DNA of 64,000 bases, taken from contig NZ_JBBAXC010000011.1 in the NCBI RefSeq assembly GCF_037120725.1, positions 111,570-175,569 on the forward strand, read 5' to 3'. The position numbers and the translations under genes were made by a program. This document shows positions 46,073-55,183 of the stretch, piece after piece. The notes beneath the pieces are model-generated. The model was given only the letters and a program-made list of their open reading frames with translations, made no database searches and had not been told where the DNA came from. Numbering within the stretch: position 1 is the first letter of the stretch; the number at the start of each line of letters is the position of its first letter. Source of the DNA: Bacillus spongiae (GTDB taxonomy: Bacteria; Bacillota; Bacilli; Bacillales; Bacillaceae_K).

Positions 46073-46256
46073 AAAAGGCTATTGGGCAATGATCTTTCTT
46101 ACCTTAATCGTTAATGTCGTCATGCTGCAGTGGACCATTGAATCGTACTATGGTGAAGAATATAACAGGGTTTGGCTTTTTAGTGGAATCAGTTTTATTG
46201 CAACCGTTAGTTGTTTCATTACGTATGTCTTTTGGAGAAGGATAGAGTATAAGTAA
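46065..46256 (+). CDS. Small two-helix membrane protein, last gene of the operon
   Basis: 63 residues from the ATG at 46065 inside the end of the Rieske gene, with GGCAGGTG ahead. Two membrane helices (about residues 7-23 and 38-56) and a basic C-terminus WRRIEYK. Not recognised. The overlap and a terminator right after it show it belongs to the molybdoenzyme operon; a small structural subunit is likely. Confidence 0.7.
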   Translation: MGKKGYWAMIFLTLIVNVVMLQWTIESYYGEEYNRVWLFSGISFIATVSCFITYVFWRRIEYK

Positions 46257-46263
46257 AAGGAAT

Positions 46264-46300
46264 AAACCACATGATGAGAGAACATCATGTGGTTTTTCAT
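46264..46300 (+). terminator. Terminator of the molybdoenzyme operon
   Basis: AAACCACATGATG (46264-46276) pairs perfectly with CATCATGTGGTTT (46283-46295), then TTCATTT. Confidence 0.85.
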
Positions 46301-46380
46301 TTGATTTCATGTTGTGATTTTCAGCTACACTAAGCCGATGGTTTTTTCCATGAAAAAGGAGGAACAGTAGTCTGGAATTA

Positions 46381-46560
46381 ATGTTTTGTTTTGACGAAAT
46401 AGGTCATTTTGTTCCCAAACGATTGTACGAGTTTATCGAGACGGATGTCGTTATCTACTATAGTCATTTCTTAGTCAATACAGTCTATCTCTTTCCATCT
46501 CCATTACGTTTAATTATGGAAAAAAAAGTATATTATCTTGCTGGACAAATTTTAGGATAA
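46381..46560 (+). CDS. Possible 59-aa hypothetical protein
   Basis: Frame from the ATG at 46381 (MFCFDEIGHFVPKRLYEF) to a TAA at 46558-46560. The composition is protein-like, with a hydrophobic aromatic centre (VVIYYSHFLVNTVYLF). AGGAGG lies about 18 bases ahead of the ATG, too far for a normal site, so the start is doubtful. Not recognised; it could be a remnant. Confidence 0.35.
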   Translation: MFCFDEIGHFVPKRLYEFIETDVVIYYSHFLVNTVYLFPSPLRLIMEKKVYYLAGQILG

Positions 46561-46626
46561 TGAGATAACCTCTTTAAAGAACAGAATATTCTTAATGGTG
46601 AACAAACAACTTTAATGGGAGGGACT

Positions 46627-47736
46627 ATGTCAAAATTTATTGTAAAAGAACTATTTCTATTACGATCAGTAGCTTGTTTAGCTGTGGTGATCATTCATGC
46701 CATCTATTCAGTGTTCGTCAACTTTGGAATTCGTAAAGCTCCAGACTATATGGAAATCAATTATGTATTATTCGTCTTTCAAATTCTATTGATGTTTGGA
46801 ACACCTATGTTTGTGTTTATTTCAGAGTTTATATTGGCTAACGCCTACAAAGGCAAAGTTCCTAAAGGTTTTTTTCGTAAACGACTTAAGTTTATTTTTG
46901 TTCCCTTTATTGTCATAGGCCTATTTAATACACTAATTGTAACCTTTCAACATAACGATGTCTCGTCTCAATTATTTTTTTCAAAGCTTTATGAGCAATT
47001 TGTACTTGGCTATTTTCATGGATACTTTGTGTTAATCATTTTTCAGTTTTACTTATTGCATTTTTTATTCACTAAATATATAGATAAGAAATTTAATATG
47101 AAATATGTAATAATTGTATCTTTAATTATAAATATTTTATACTTGGGCTATTTTAATTTTATTGAACCTAACCCGACCTTCCCATTTCATTTATTATTTA
47201 TCGCATGGGTTGGCTATTTCACGGTAGCCTATTATTCTGGAAAGTATTTTGACAAGTTTAAAGCTACACTGCAAAAATACAAAAAAATTGTGATTATTGC
47301 TCCATTTGTAACTAGTTTCATCGTCCTATTATTGTGCTACAGTAGTTTATTAACCTATATTCAATCAAAAAGAGTGGATATGATCATCCATACTATGGCA
47401 ATGGCCTTCTTCTTGTTTTATTTAGGTATGAAAATGAAATCTATCCCACGACCTCTTGTGAAAATTAGCCAATATTCATTTGGAATCTATTTATTACATC
47501 CGTTCTTTTTTTTATTAAGTCAAAGCTTATTTACGAACACTTTTTCAATAGGAAATTTAATTCTTTATTTTGTGTTTGCAACTTCTCTAGCTCTACTAGG
47601 TTCAATGGCCTGTATCTATTTATTAAATCAATTTAAATTCGGGTCATACATTGTTGGAAAAGTTGGGATTGGAATTAAGCCTTCTTCACCTACAAATCCC
47701 CATCCGGTTCATCATTATAAAGAAAATAGCGTATAA
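46627..47736 (+). CDS. Acyltransferase family 3 (OafA/YrhL-like) membrane protein
   Basis: 369 residues from the ATG at 46627 (GGGAGG just ahead); an ATG at 46615 is part of that site. About ten membrane helices. Typical features are LRSVACLAVVIIHAIYS (first helix with the active-site His) and the repeated aromatic helices of the AT3 family, ending with SQYSFGIYLLHPFFF. These enzymes O-acetylate cell-wall or surface sugars. The target here is unknown. No surface-polysaccharide cluster is nearby. Confidence 0.88.
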   Translation: MSKFIVKELFLLRSVACLAVVIIHAIYSVFVNFGIRKAPDYMEINYVLFVFQILLMFGTPMFVFISEFILANAYKGKVPKGFFRKRLKFIFVPFIVIGLFNTLIVTFQHNDVSSQLFFSKLYEQFVLGYFHGYFVLIIFQFYLLHFLFTKYIDKKFNMKYVIIVSLIINILYLGYFNFIEPNPTFPFHLLFIAWVGYFTVAYYSGKYFDKFKATLQKYKKIVIIAPFVTSFIVLLLCYSSLLTYIQSKRVDMIIHTMAMAFFLFYLGMKMKSIPRPLVKISQYSFGIYLLHPFFFLLSQSLFTNTFSIGNLILYFVFATSLALLGSMACIYLLNQFKFGSYIVGKVGIGIKPSSPTNPHPVHHYKENSV

Positions 47737-48115
47737 ATTTTTAGGAGAGCATGCTCTCTTTTTTAGGTTGGATAAACTATGCTCTAACTTTTCTTCACTC
47801 AGTTTAAACATTGCTTTGGCTAGGGCGTTATTATGAAGGGAATCTTTTATACATAGAGAACGTTTACTATCAAAGGCTACTTCGACATGAAAAAAGAAAA
47901 AACCACAAAGTTTTGTTAAGTAGGGAATTAAGGCAGGGTCTATATAGTATAAAAGCTAGCGAGAGTTTATTTACTATATATTTATTACGGAAAAGGATAG
48001 ATTCTGGAAAAAGAGAATTAAAAGAAGTTGCGTTTCACATGCCAATAATATGTATGTTTGTTCTATTAAATAGGAAAGAGTAAAAAGATAACTATTCAAA
48101 AATAACTGGTACAGG
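47737..48115. other. Intergenic region after the acyltransferase gene
   Basis: About 380 bases. AGCATGCTCTC-type short inverted sequences lie just after the gene. A 90-codon frame within it has no ribosome site and is not supported. Confidence 0.4.
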
Positions 48116-48277
48116 TGAGGCTGGGACAAAACTAAATGTACCATACTCAAAACCGAATAATCTCTTATAAAACTAAGAGTTAAAATTTAAAAAACCGAAC
48201 TATAACGGAACTCTATATTCGAGTTTTCATTATAATTCGGTTTTTCCTATGGGTGGGATACTTATGTCCCAGCCTCA
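48116..48277. mobile_element. 162-bp MITE with IS1182-like ends
   Basis: Terminal inverted repeats TGAGGCTGGGACA (48116-48128) and TGTCCCAGCCTCA (48265-48277). Inside is a long imperfect hairpin, AAAACCGAACTATAA...TTATAATTCGGTTTT. The same GAGGCTGGGACA end begins the IS at 63488, again with a long inner hairpin. No coding capacity; probably mobilised in trans. Confidence 0.7.
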
Positions 48278-48285
48278 TCTTGTTT

Positions 48286-49008
48286 TCATAATATTATGGT
48301 TGCTGTTACAGGAAAATGATCTGAAAATCCATCTGAATTAACAATTGTTGCTTCAGTAACTGTTGTACCGGAAAGGGTAATGATCCAATCAATAGCCGCT
48401 CCCTGTTGCGTTGTAGGTGGTTTTGGAGTAGTTGGATTTGCTATATCCCAAGTATCCACTAAATTAACGGGATTAGGAGTACCGTCAATTGGAACTTGTT
48501 CTAATAAATATTCCATTACAGAACTACTTCGATTCGAATTAAAATCACCAACAGAGATTGCCATTTGCTCATTACCACATAGTTGAGTTTGGTGTTCATA
48601 TATAGTCTGAGCTTGAATAATTGCCTGTTCTTCTTTAACAGTCATTGGCTGAAAACAGAAGTGATTATTATAAAAGTAGAATTCTTTTATAGAATTATTT
48701 TCCCTTAATCTTAACCAAGTAATATAGCGAGTAAAATTGCATTCAGCTGCCTCTACAAAACCTGAGTCTAAAATTGTAAAATAATCTTTCCTAACTAGAA
48801 TAGGGTTATCATAATTTACTGGAATGTTGAATTCAATTAAATCATAGGTGCTGGAAAGACCGAAAGATAAATCATTCCTTTGAACGCTAAAAGCTTCTTG
48901 AAGTCCAGCTATATCAGGGTTTACTTCAAAAATTTTATTAATAATCCCTTCCCTTCGGTTTCTCCAAGTTCTTCTATCTGCTAAAATATTGAAACTCATC
49001 GTTTTCAT
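48286..49008 (-). CDS. Endonuclease/exonuclease/phosphatase (EEP) family protein
   Basis: 240 residues. EEP fold motifs in order: MSFNILADR, IAGLQEAF (metal Glu), NNHFC, VGDFNSNR (Asp/Asn) and SDHFPVTATI (catalytic His). No signal peptide. Relatives cut DNA or remove phosphates from lipids or sugars; it cannot be specified. GGAGGG precedes the ATG. The MITE sits eight bases past its stop. Confidence 0.87.
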   Translation of the reverse strand: MKTMSFNILADRRTWRNRREGIINKIFEVNPDIAGLQEAFSVQRNDLSFGLSSTYDLIEFNIPVNYDNPILVRKDYFTILDSGFVEAAECNFTRYITWLRLRENNSIKEFYFYNNHFCFQPMTVKEEQAIIQAQTIYEHQTQLCGNEQMAISVGDFNSNRSSSVMEYLLEQVPIDGTPNPVNLVDTWDIANPTTPKPPTTQQGAAIDWIITLSGTTVTEATIVNSDGFSDHFPVTATIIL

Positions 49009-49376
49009 TTAGTATTTTCCCTCCTCTCAATTATTTTAATAGCATTATATGTAAAGGTTCTATCTATGTTTGTACTATTTTCTTATAATAAATAATTGTT
49101 TTGATACAAGTTTAAATCTTAGTAATTTTATGAGGAAAGAAAAGTAGATGGAAAGGACTATGTTCTTCTACAAAAAGAAATAGATGGTCATACACTGTGC
49201 CAAAAAAACACTTTTGTTGATATGGTGAAATAATAAAAAACGAAGGAAATGAGATGTAATCTTATCTATTCTTTTTAGGGATAATGACTATTTTCCTAAC
49301 AAGTAGTAATTTGAATGATCAAAAAGACTCGTTGTCGAATAGTATATTAACATAATATGTAAAAGGGGTGTTATTA

Positions 49377-50354
49377 TTGGATGAAAAACTGAAAACAAGT
49401 GCTTTTGGGAGAGAATCTTTGGATTGTGGGTGTGACCACCAAAAAAAGAAGTTGCTAGATTGTTATTGTAAGCAAACACCGTGTATTTGTGAGTATAATT
49501 ATTTAAAGTGGAATGAAATTCCCTATGCCGGGGAAACGGGACCTCCTACCAATCCTGAAGACCCATTATCAGGTTCATGGACCATGTATAATTTAGAACG
49601 ATGCCGCGATCTGTTTTTTACTAAACCTGAGGGAGAGCCAACATACTTTACTATTCTTAATCCAAATTACATTGATTTTGAACAACAGCTTAAGGTTGTA
49701 TTAGAAACTAGAGATCACTTAACTCCATCAGAAAAAACAATTGCCCGTTATTGGGGGACAGGTGTGGCAACAAAACAATGGACACCTACAATTGATCGTC
49801 TTATTGACACTTATGGGGTAACAGCACCGAGGGCAGCAAGAATTTTAGGCGCTGTTCAAAGTGCAATTAATGATGCATTTGTTGTGACTTGGTATTATAA
49901 ATTTCTTTGGCTTGTTGCAAGACCAGATCAGTATGATCAGGAGTTAGCAACTGTTTTATGCACACCTAGACATCCTACCTATCCGTCAGGACACGCAGCT
50001 GTTGCTGGTTGTGCCGCAGAAGTGTTGAAATATTTCTTCCCTGGAGAATCAGCTCGTTTAGATGAATTAGCTGAACAAGCAGCGCTTTCACGTTTGTATG
50101 CTCTAGTTCATTTCCCAATTGATAATAGTGAGGGGTTAAATTTAGGGAGACAAATTGGACAAGTCGCAATAAATAAACTTCGTCAAGAAGTAAACTCTCA
50201 AGGGAACCCAATAGACGTTCCTTTTGAAGAGAATTTGATGGCTGAAATCCCTCCAGCACCGTATCCAGATGGACAAACAATCCCATATGATTTTGATACG
50301 ACTTGTACATCATTAGTTCTTCCAGACAATTGTAGTAAGAAAAGAAAAAAATGA
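49377..50354 (+). CDS. Vanadium-dependent haloperoxidase/PAP2-like protein with Cys-rich N-terminus
   Basis: 325 residues from a TTG at 49377 (AAAAGGGG ahead; a GTG at 49368 lies within the site). The family core is at about residues 170-270: ARPDQY, PSGHAAVAG with the conserved His, and SRLYALVHFPIDNSEG with the second His. These build the vanadate/phosphate pocket shared by haloperoxidases and acid phosphatases. The first 45 residues hold CGC, CYC and CIC groups, which may bind metal or form cross-links, a feature also seen in spore-surface proteins. No classical signal peptide. Whether it acts as peroxidase or phosphatase is open. Confidence 0.8.
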   Translation: MDEKLKTSAFGRESLDCGCDHQKKKLLDCYCKQTPCICEYNYLKWNEIPYAGETGPPTNPEDPLSGSWTMYNLERCRDLFFTKPEGEPTYFTILNPNYIDFEQQLKVVLETRDHLTPSEKTIARYWGTGVATKQWTPTIDRLIDTYGVTAPRAARILGAVQSAINDAFVVTWYYKFLWLVARPDQYDQELATVLCTPRHPTYPSGHAAVAGCAAEVLKYFFPGESARLDELAEQAALSRLYALVHFPIDNSEGLNLGRQIGQVAINKLRQEVNSQGNPIDVPFEENLMAEIPPAPYPDGQTIPYDFDTTCTSLVLPDNCSKKRKK

Positions 50355-50580
50355 TTGTAAAATAATATATGGTTAAACGGTTAATTCAAGTATAGACTGA
50401 CTGATTTACTATCATTCTTCTTACTTGGAAGGGTTTTATAAAATCAATGATAATGAAGGGATGATTGAAAAGGAGTAAGTATGGGGGAGTAAAAAACTTC
50501 CTTTACTTTAGTTATTTGATAGTAACCTCCCTATAGGAATGGTTGCATATATGGAGTAAACTTTTTATATAAAACTCGTA

Positions 50581-50964
50581 GTGATTATATTAGCTGAACA
50601 CTTAGCTGAACACTTAGCTGAACACTTAGCTGAACACTTAGCTGAACACTTAGCTGAACACTTAGCTGAACACTTAGCTGAACACTTAGCTGAACACTTA
50701 GCTGAACACTTAGGGGAACAGTTATTGAAGGTGAAAGATTATCTTGTTTTATCAGTATTTGCATTATTAGTATTATATTCTGTATGCAATCTTATAAAAT
50801 ATTGTTTCGCATTCCCAGATTTACATCCAGAATATGATTATTATGGTCCCAACAATAGGGTAGATAGGAGGAATTATAGGCATTATTCGTGTTTATTTGT
50901 TATCACAGAAAAGGTAAATAAGATATTTAAGCCGAGTTCCATGAAGGAGCTTGGCTTTTGTTAG
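50581..50964 (+). CDS. ORF with ten LAEH repeats and a membrane helix
   Basis: 127 codons from a GTG at 50581; no good ribosome site is visible, so the start is uncertain. Residues 4-43 are ten exact copies of Leu-Ala-Glu-His. A single membrane helix (DYLVLSVFALLVLYSVCNLI) follows. The last codons run through a terminator-like hairpin (50929-50955), so the C-terminal end may be frameshifted. Another frame there reads IGGIIGIIRVYLLS. Function unknown; translation itself is not certain. Confidence 0.4.
   Translation: MIILAEHLAEHLAEHLAEHLAEHLAEHLAEHLAEHLAEHLAEHLGEQLLKVKDYLVLSVFALLVLYSVCNLIKYCFAFPDLHPEYDYYGPNNRVDRRNYRHYSCLFVITEKVNKIFKPSSMKELGFC
50590..50709 (+). repeat. 12-bp minisatellite, ten perfect copies
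   Basis: TTAGCTGAACAC is repeated ten times without mismatch, then a degenerate eleventh copy TTAGGGGAACAG (50710-50721). In frame it codes LAEH. Perfect identity suggests recent expansion by slippage. Confidence 0.95.
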
Positions 50965-51214
50965 TGCAAAAGAAAAAGTCCTAGAGTTATCTAGGACTGG
51001 AAGAAGAGGAGAATCGTATGAATCAATTACAAATCTACTATATCATATAAATGTAAATTAAATGTAAATTGTATGTTGCAATTTGTTGAATATTGTATAA
51101 AGTGAAAATGGCAATCGTGTAAAAACGGAAAGGTATCTCAAAACTAAGACAAAATGCTACAATTATTCTGAAAAGGCTAATAAAATTGTATTAACGAAAG
51201 CTTCTACTGAACTT

Positions 51215-51754
51215 TTACCACTCATTTGTTGGTTCGATTGTTAACCCATCCCCTTTAAACGTTCTTTCGCCAAATAAGGTAATAACCGTGCAACGGGTTA
51301 TTTTAGCCGTGTTTGGGTCTGAATCATACGAGAGGAATAATCCACTTGCAAGCTCTTGCTTGCTTTCATCTTGAATCATTACTTTCTTTCCTTCTAGGCT
51401 TTTATACTTTGCTTCTTGCAAAAAGGAATACCACTTCTCCCAATTGGTTATAATGTAGGCTTTTTCACCGTTTTGCAAATAGCCAAGTAGACTGTTCCGA
51501 TCATCATATTTCGTCGTATTTAATTCCTTGATTAAGTGTACATGAATATCATGAATTTCTTCATATTGCTCTAACGTTAAGTGTGGTGAGAATTCTGTCT
51601 TTAATTTACATGAAGAATGATTAATGGTAGCGTTAATAAAAATATTGTTTTTCTTTTTTAATACATACGTTTCTTTTTGTTTTGTAAATTTATAGGCTCG
51701 GAGAAGTTCCTCTACGAACTCCAAATTTGATAGATCAATGACGACAGATAGCAA
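51215..51754 (-). CDS. Hypothetical protein, 179 aa
   Basis: From a TTG at 51754, which has GGAGGG well placed ahead; the longer frame to 51790 covers that site. It begins MLSVVIDLSNLEFVEELL. Not recognised. Mixed alpha/beta, no signal peptide or membrane helix. It lies alone, divergent from moeB, with about 130 bases between them. Confidence 0.6.
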   Translation of the reverse strand: MLSVVIDLSNLEFVEELLRAYKFTKQKETYVLKKKNNIFINATINHSSCKLKTEFSPHLTLEQYEEIHDIHVHLIKELNTTKYDDRNSLLGYLQNGEKAYIITNWEKWYSFLQEAKYKSLEGKKVMIQDESKQELASGLFLSYDSDPNTAKITRCTVITLFGERTFKGDGLTIEPTNEW

Positions 51755-51887
51755 AGTAATTCCCTCCAATGGATGTGTGAACTTTATCACTACATATAAG
51801 CGTTGATATCCTTATTATAAAAGTAGTAAATGAGTCTAGCTGTGATGTAAGTTACTGACTTATCAATGAGAAAAGAGGGGAAGAGCT

Positions 51888-52904
51888 TTGTTGAACGATC
51901 GTTATTCAAGGCAAATTCTTTTTAAACCGATTGGAATAGATGGACAAAGTGAAATTTCGAATAAGCACGTTTTAATCGTAGGAGCAGGTGCACTTGGAGC
52001 TTCAAATGCAGAGGTGTTAGTCCGAGCGGGAATTGGAAAATTGACGATTATTGATAGAGACTACGTAGAGTGGAGCAATTTACAGCGGCAACTGCTCTAT
52101 ACGGAAGAAGATGCAACGAATCAGTTGCCGAAGGCCATTGCGGCAAGGAACCGCTTGAATGAAATCAATTCAAGTGTTGAAATAGAAGCACATGTCATGG
52201 ACGCTACTGTTCAATCCCTATTACCGTTATTGCAAGATGTTGATCTATTGTTGGATTCAACCGACAATTTTGATACTCGTTTCATCATAAATGATCTAGC
52301 CCAGCAAGTAGGAATGCCATGGATCTATGGTTCCTGTGTTGGAAGTTCTGGAATGAGTTATACGATTATACCAGGAAAAACCCCTTGTTTTCGTTGTTTA
52401 GTAGAAAACATGCCATTACAAGGTGCTACTTGTGATACAGCAGGGATCATTTTTCCTACTGTTCAGATGGTAAGTACTTATCAAACGACAGAAGCTCTGA
52501 AAATATTAGTAAATGATAATAAGTCTTTACGAACAGAATTGGTTACGTTTGACTTGTGGCAAAATCAGTACTATACGATGAATGTGGAGAGAGCCAAAAA
52601 ACAGGATTGTCCTTCGTGTGGTACGGATCCGACAGCTCCGTTTTTGCAGAGGGAAAAGAGGATGAAATCAACCGTACTTTGCGGTAGAAATACAGTCCAA
52701 TTACGTTCGGCAACTAATCAACTAAATTTGGAAGAGTTGGAGAAGAGCCTCATAAACATCGGAACGGTAAAACGAAACCCTTATTTACTATCCGTTGAGC
52801 TTAAAGACTTTCGCCTCGTTTTTTTTAAAGATGGTCGTACGCTAGTTCACGGGACAAATGATATAAAGAAGGCAAAAACGATTTATTATCAACTATTAGG
52901 TTAA
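51888..52904 (+). CDS. moeB: MoeB/ThiF-type adenylyltransferase
   Basis: 338 residues from TTG codons at 51888/51891 with AGAGGGGAAG ahead. It adenylates the C-terminal glycine of MoaD for sulfur loading in molybdopterin synthesis. Motifs: VLIVGAGALGASNAEVLVRAG for nucleotide binding, DRDYVEWSNLQRQ, DSTDNFDTRF, and two zinc pairs (CFRC, CPSC). A C-terminal tail of about 85 residues is present as in other Bacillus MoeB proteins. First gene of a run moeB-moeA-moaE-moaD, so MoeB rather than ThiF is supported. Confidence 0.93.
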   Translation: MLNDRYSRQILFKPIGIDGQSEISNKHVLIVGAGALGASNAEVLVRAGIGKLTIIDRDYVEWSNLQRQLLYTEEDATNQLPKAIAARNRLNEINSSVEIEAHVMDATVQSLLPLLQDVDLLLDSTDNFDTRFIINDLAQQVGMPWIYGSCVGSSGMSYTIIPGKTPCFRCLVENMPLQGATCDTAGIIFPTVQMVSTYQTTEALKILVNDNKSLRTELVTFDLWQNQYYTMNVERAKKQDCPSCGTDPTAPFLQREKRMKSTVLCGRNTVQLRSATNQLNLEELEKSLINIGTVKRNPYLLSVELKDFRLVFFKDGRTLVHGTNDIKKAKTIYYQLLG

Positions 52905-52923
52905 TGGATGGGAGGAAGTAAGA

Positions 52924-54198
52924 ATGCTTGAAAGACGTACACCTATTAGGGTAAATGAAGCTATTATTAGCGTGATGAAATACGCAAAAGTGGGAGGGAT
53001 GGAGAACGTTTCTTTAAACGATGCTCATGGTCGTTTTTTAGCGGAAGATTTGCAAGCAGACCATGATATTCCTTCTTTTAACCGTTCTCCTTACGATGGA
53101 TTTGCTATTCGATCAGAAGATACGAAAATGGCTTCACGCGCTGCTCCTGTCACGTTAGAAGTAGTTGGAGAAATTGGCGCAGGAAGCGTGTTTCAAGAAG
53201 AAGTAACAAGTGGACAAGCGGTTCGGATTATGACAGGAGCACAAATTCCTGCTGGGTGCGATGCGGTTGTAATGCTTGAGCTAGCTCGTACGTATTCGCA
53301 TCATAATAGAAGGATGGTCGATATTAACCGGGCCTATCAAGAAGGAGATAATATTTCTTTTAAAGGGGAAGAAACGACAAAAGGCACTGTCCTCGTTAAA
53401 AAAGGAACATATATTAATCCTGGTGTGGTCGCACTTTTAGCAACGTTTGGGTACAGTGAAGTCCCAGTAAGTATAAAACCTAAGATAGGGGTTATTTCTA
53501 CAGGAAGTGAGCTATTACATGTAGATGAACCGTTACAACCTGGAAAGATTAGAAACAGCAATACATTTATGATTTTGTCACAGCTAGAGCGTGCGGGTGC
53601 GGAAGGGGTTTATTTTGGTCAATTTGCTGATGATATTGAGGTTTGTTATCAACAAGTGAAGAAGGCATTAACAGAAGTAGATTTCCTCATTACGACTGGA
53701 GGAGTTTCGGTAGGTGATTATGATTATTTGCCTGACATCTATCAAAAGATGAATGCTCAGGTGCTATTTAATAAAATTGGAATGCGGCCAGGAAGTGTCA
53801 CTACTGTGGCTGAAAAAGATGGAAAACTATTATTCGGATTATCGGGTAATCCGTCGGCTTGCTATGTTGGGTTTGAATTATTCACTAGACCTGTTATTCG
53901 CACCTATTTATCTCATCAACAGCCGTTTTTAAAGCGCATAACAGGTTATTTAGGAACAGATTTTAAGAAGCCAAATCCATTTACGCGATTTATTCGTGCA
54001 ACTGTTTCTTTTGAAAATGGAAGGGTCTTCGCTATTCCAGCTGGGTTAGATAAATCAAGTGTCGTTTCCTCATTGGCTGATGCGAATGCGCTTATTGAAC
54101 TTCCAGGTGGATCAAGAGGGTATGAAAAAGAGATGGAGGTTGTGATTCATCTACTAGAAGACCAAGATGGGTGTGCACGGCTAGAAGAGAAGGAGTGA
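52924..54198 (+). CDS. moeA: Molybdopterin molybdenumtransferase
   Basis: 424 residues. Inserts molybdate into adenylated molybdopterin. N-terminal FNRSPYDGFAIRSEDT and IMTGAQIPAGCDAVVMLE. The MPT-binding domain has STGSELL, TTGGVSVGDYDYL and the LFGLSGNPSACYVGFE loop; a C-terminal beta domain follows. GGAGGAAG precedes the ATG. It ends five bases before the moaE start. Confidence 0.95.
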   Translation: MLERRTPIRVNEAIISVMKYAKVGGMENVSLNDAHGRFLAEDLQADHDIPSFNRSPYDGFAIRSEDTKMASRAAPVTLEVVGEIGAGSVFQEEVTSGQAVRIMTGAQIPAGCDAVVMLELARTYSHHNRRMVDINRAYQEGDNISFKGEETTKGTVLVKKGTYINPGVVALLATFGYSEVPVSIKPKIGVISTGSELLHVDEPLQPGKIRNSNTFMILSQLERAGAEGVYFGQFADDIEVCYQQVKKALTEVDFLITTGGVSVGDYDYLPDIYQKMNAQVLFNKIGMRPGSVTTVAEKDGKLLFGLSGNPSACYVGFELFTRPVIRTYLSHQQPFLKRITGYLGTDFKKPNPFTRFIRATVSFENGRVFAIPAGLDKSSVVSSLADANALIELPGGSRGYEKEMEVVIHLLEDQDGCARLEEKE

Positions 54199-54203
54199 AA
54201 ACG

Positions 54204-54671
54204 GTGGAAAAATTTGAAGTAGTAAAGACTCCCATTGATGTGCAGGAAGTGATTCAAAAGGTAGAAAGGCGGGAGGCTGGGGCAATTACTAGCTTTATTG
54301 GTACGGTTCGTGAGTGGACACAAGGTCGACGGACCATTTATTTAGAGTATCAAGCCTATGTTCCAATGGCCGTAAAAAAGCTTGCTCAAATTGGGGAAGA
54401 AGCGGAGAGAAAATGGCCTGGGGTCAAGATGGCGATAACCCATCGAATAGGAAGCTTAACGATTTCTGAAGTGGCTGTTGTGATTGCTGTATCATCCCCT
54501 CATCGAAAAAGTGCTTATGAGGCGAATGAGTATGCGATTGAGAGAATTAAGGAAATCGTCCCAATCTGGAAGAAAGAGCATTGGGAAGACGGTGAAAAAT
54601 GGATAGGAGACCAACGTGAAAATCACGCCTATCCAGAAGGAAAGCCAAATGAAAAGGACTGTGAAGTATGA
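54204..54671 (+). CDS. moaE: Molybdopterin synthase large subunit
   Basis: 155 residues from a GTG at 54204 with AAGGAG ahead; the longer frame overlaps moeA. Catalyses dithiolene formation together with MoaD. GAITSFIGTVRE, YLEYQAY, HRIGSLTISEVAVVIAVSSPHR and the active-site stretch VPIWKKEHWEDGEKW are as in the family. Overlaps moaD by four bases. Confidence 0.95.
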   Translation: MEKFEVVKTPIDVQEVIQKVERREAGAITSFIGTVREWTQGRRTIYLEYQAYVPMAVKKLAQIGEEAERKWPGVKMAITHRIGSLTISEVAVVIAVSSPHRKSAYEANEYAIERIKEIVPIWKKEHWEDGEKWIGDQRENHAYPEGKPNEKDCEV

Positions 54672-54901
54672 TAAAACTATTATTATTTTCCCATCTCCAA
54701 GAAGCTGTAGGGAAGCCTGAGCTGATAATCGATAAAAACGAAATTACCGTCATAGAGCTGAAGTGTTGGCTTCAAGAGCAGTATGAAGGTATACAATTAA
54801 GGGGAGTTATGTCAGCTATTAATGAAGAGTACGCCGAAGATCAGGATAAAATATGTTCAGGAGATATCGTTGCCCTCATCCCGCCAGTTAGTGGAGGTTA
54901 A
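54668..54901 (+). CDS. moaD: Molybdopterin synthase sulfur-carrier subunit
   Basis: 77 residues with a ubiquitin-like fold and the C-terminal PPVSGG whose last glycine is thiocarboxylated. Its start overlaps the moaE stop, which ensures equal expression of the two synthase subunits. Confidence 0.95.
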   Translation: MIKLLLFSHLQEAVGKPELIIDKNEITVIELKCWLQEQYEGIQLRGVMSAINEEYAEDQDKICSGDIVALIPPVSGG

Positions 54902-55183
54902 TTGGGGGGAGACTTCCTCCCCCAGTATCGACATGAATACGTGTATACCTAGTATAGATTTTATATTTACTAGTTAAGATTTAATTTTTTAATATCTTAT
55001 TGGCACATTCATAATCATGATTGACTTTTAATTTTATTGGAGTCTATTTGTTATACACTCCTTTCTAATTACGCATCATGTGGGTATAGGAGTAGATATT
55101 TTCCTTTTCATTACGGTGGTTTTATCACTCATCATTTATGATACGTGATAAAATAATAGAAAAAAATAGAAATAAGGGGTTAA

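Noticed and set aside
47811..48083. 90-codon plus-strand gene after the acyltransferase
   Set aside because: No ribosome site, unlikely composition, and no recognisable family.
50590..50709. Short repeats taken as CRISPR or a replication origin iteron array
   Set aside because: Pure 12-base head-to-tail copies with no spacers, in a coding frame; no replication gene nearby.
54903..54924. GGGGGA/TCCCCC hairpin after moaD as a terminator
   Set aside because: No T run follows, so termination there is not supported; it may be a processing or stability element.
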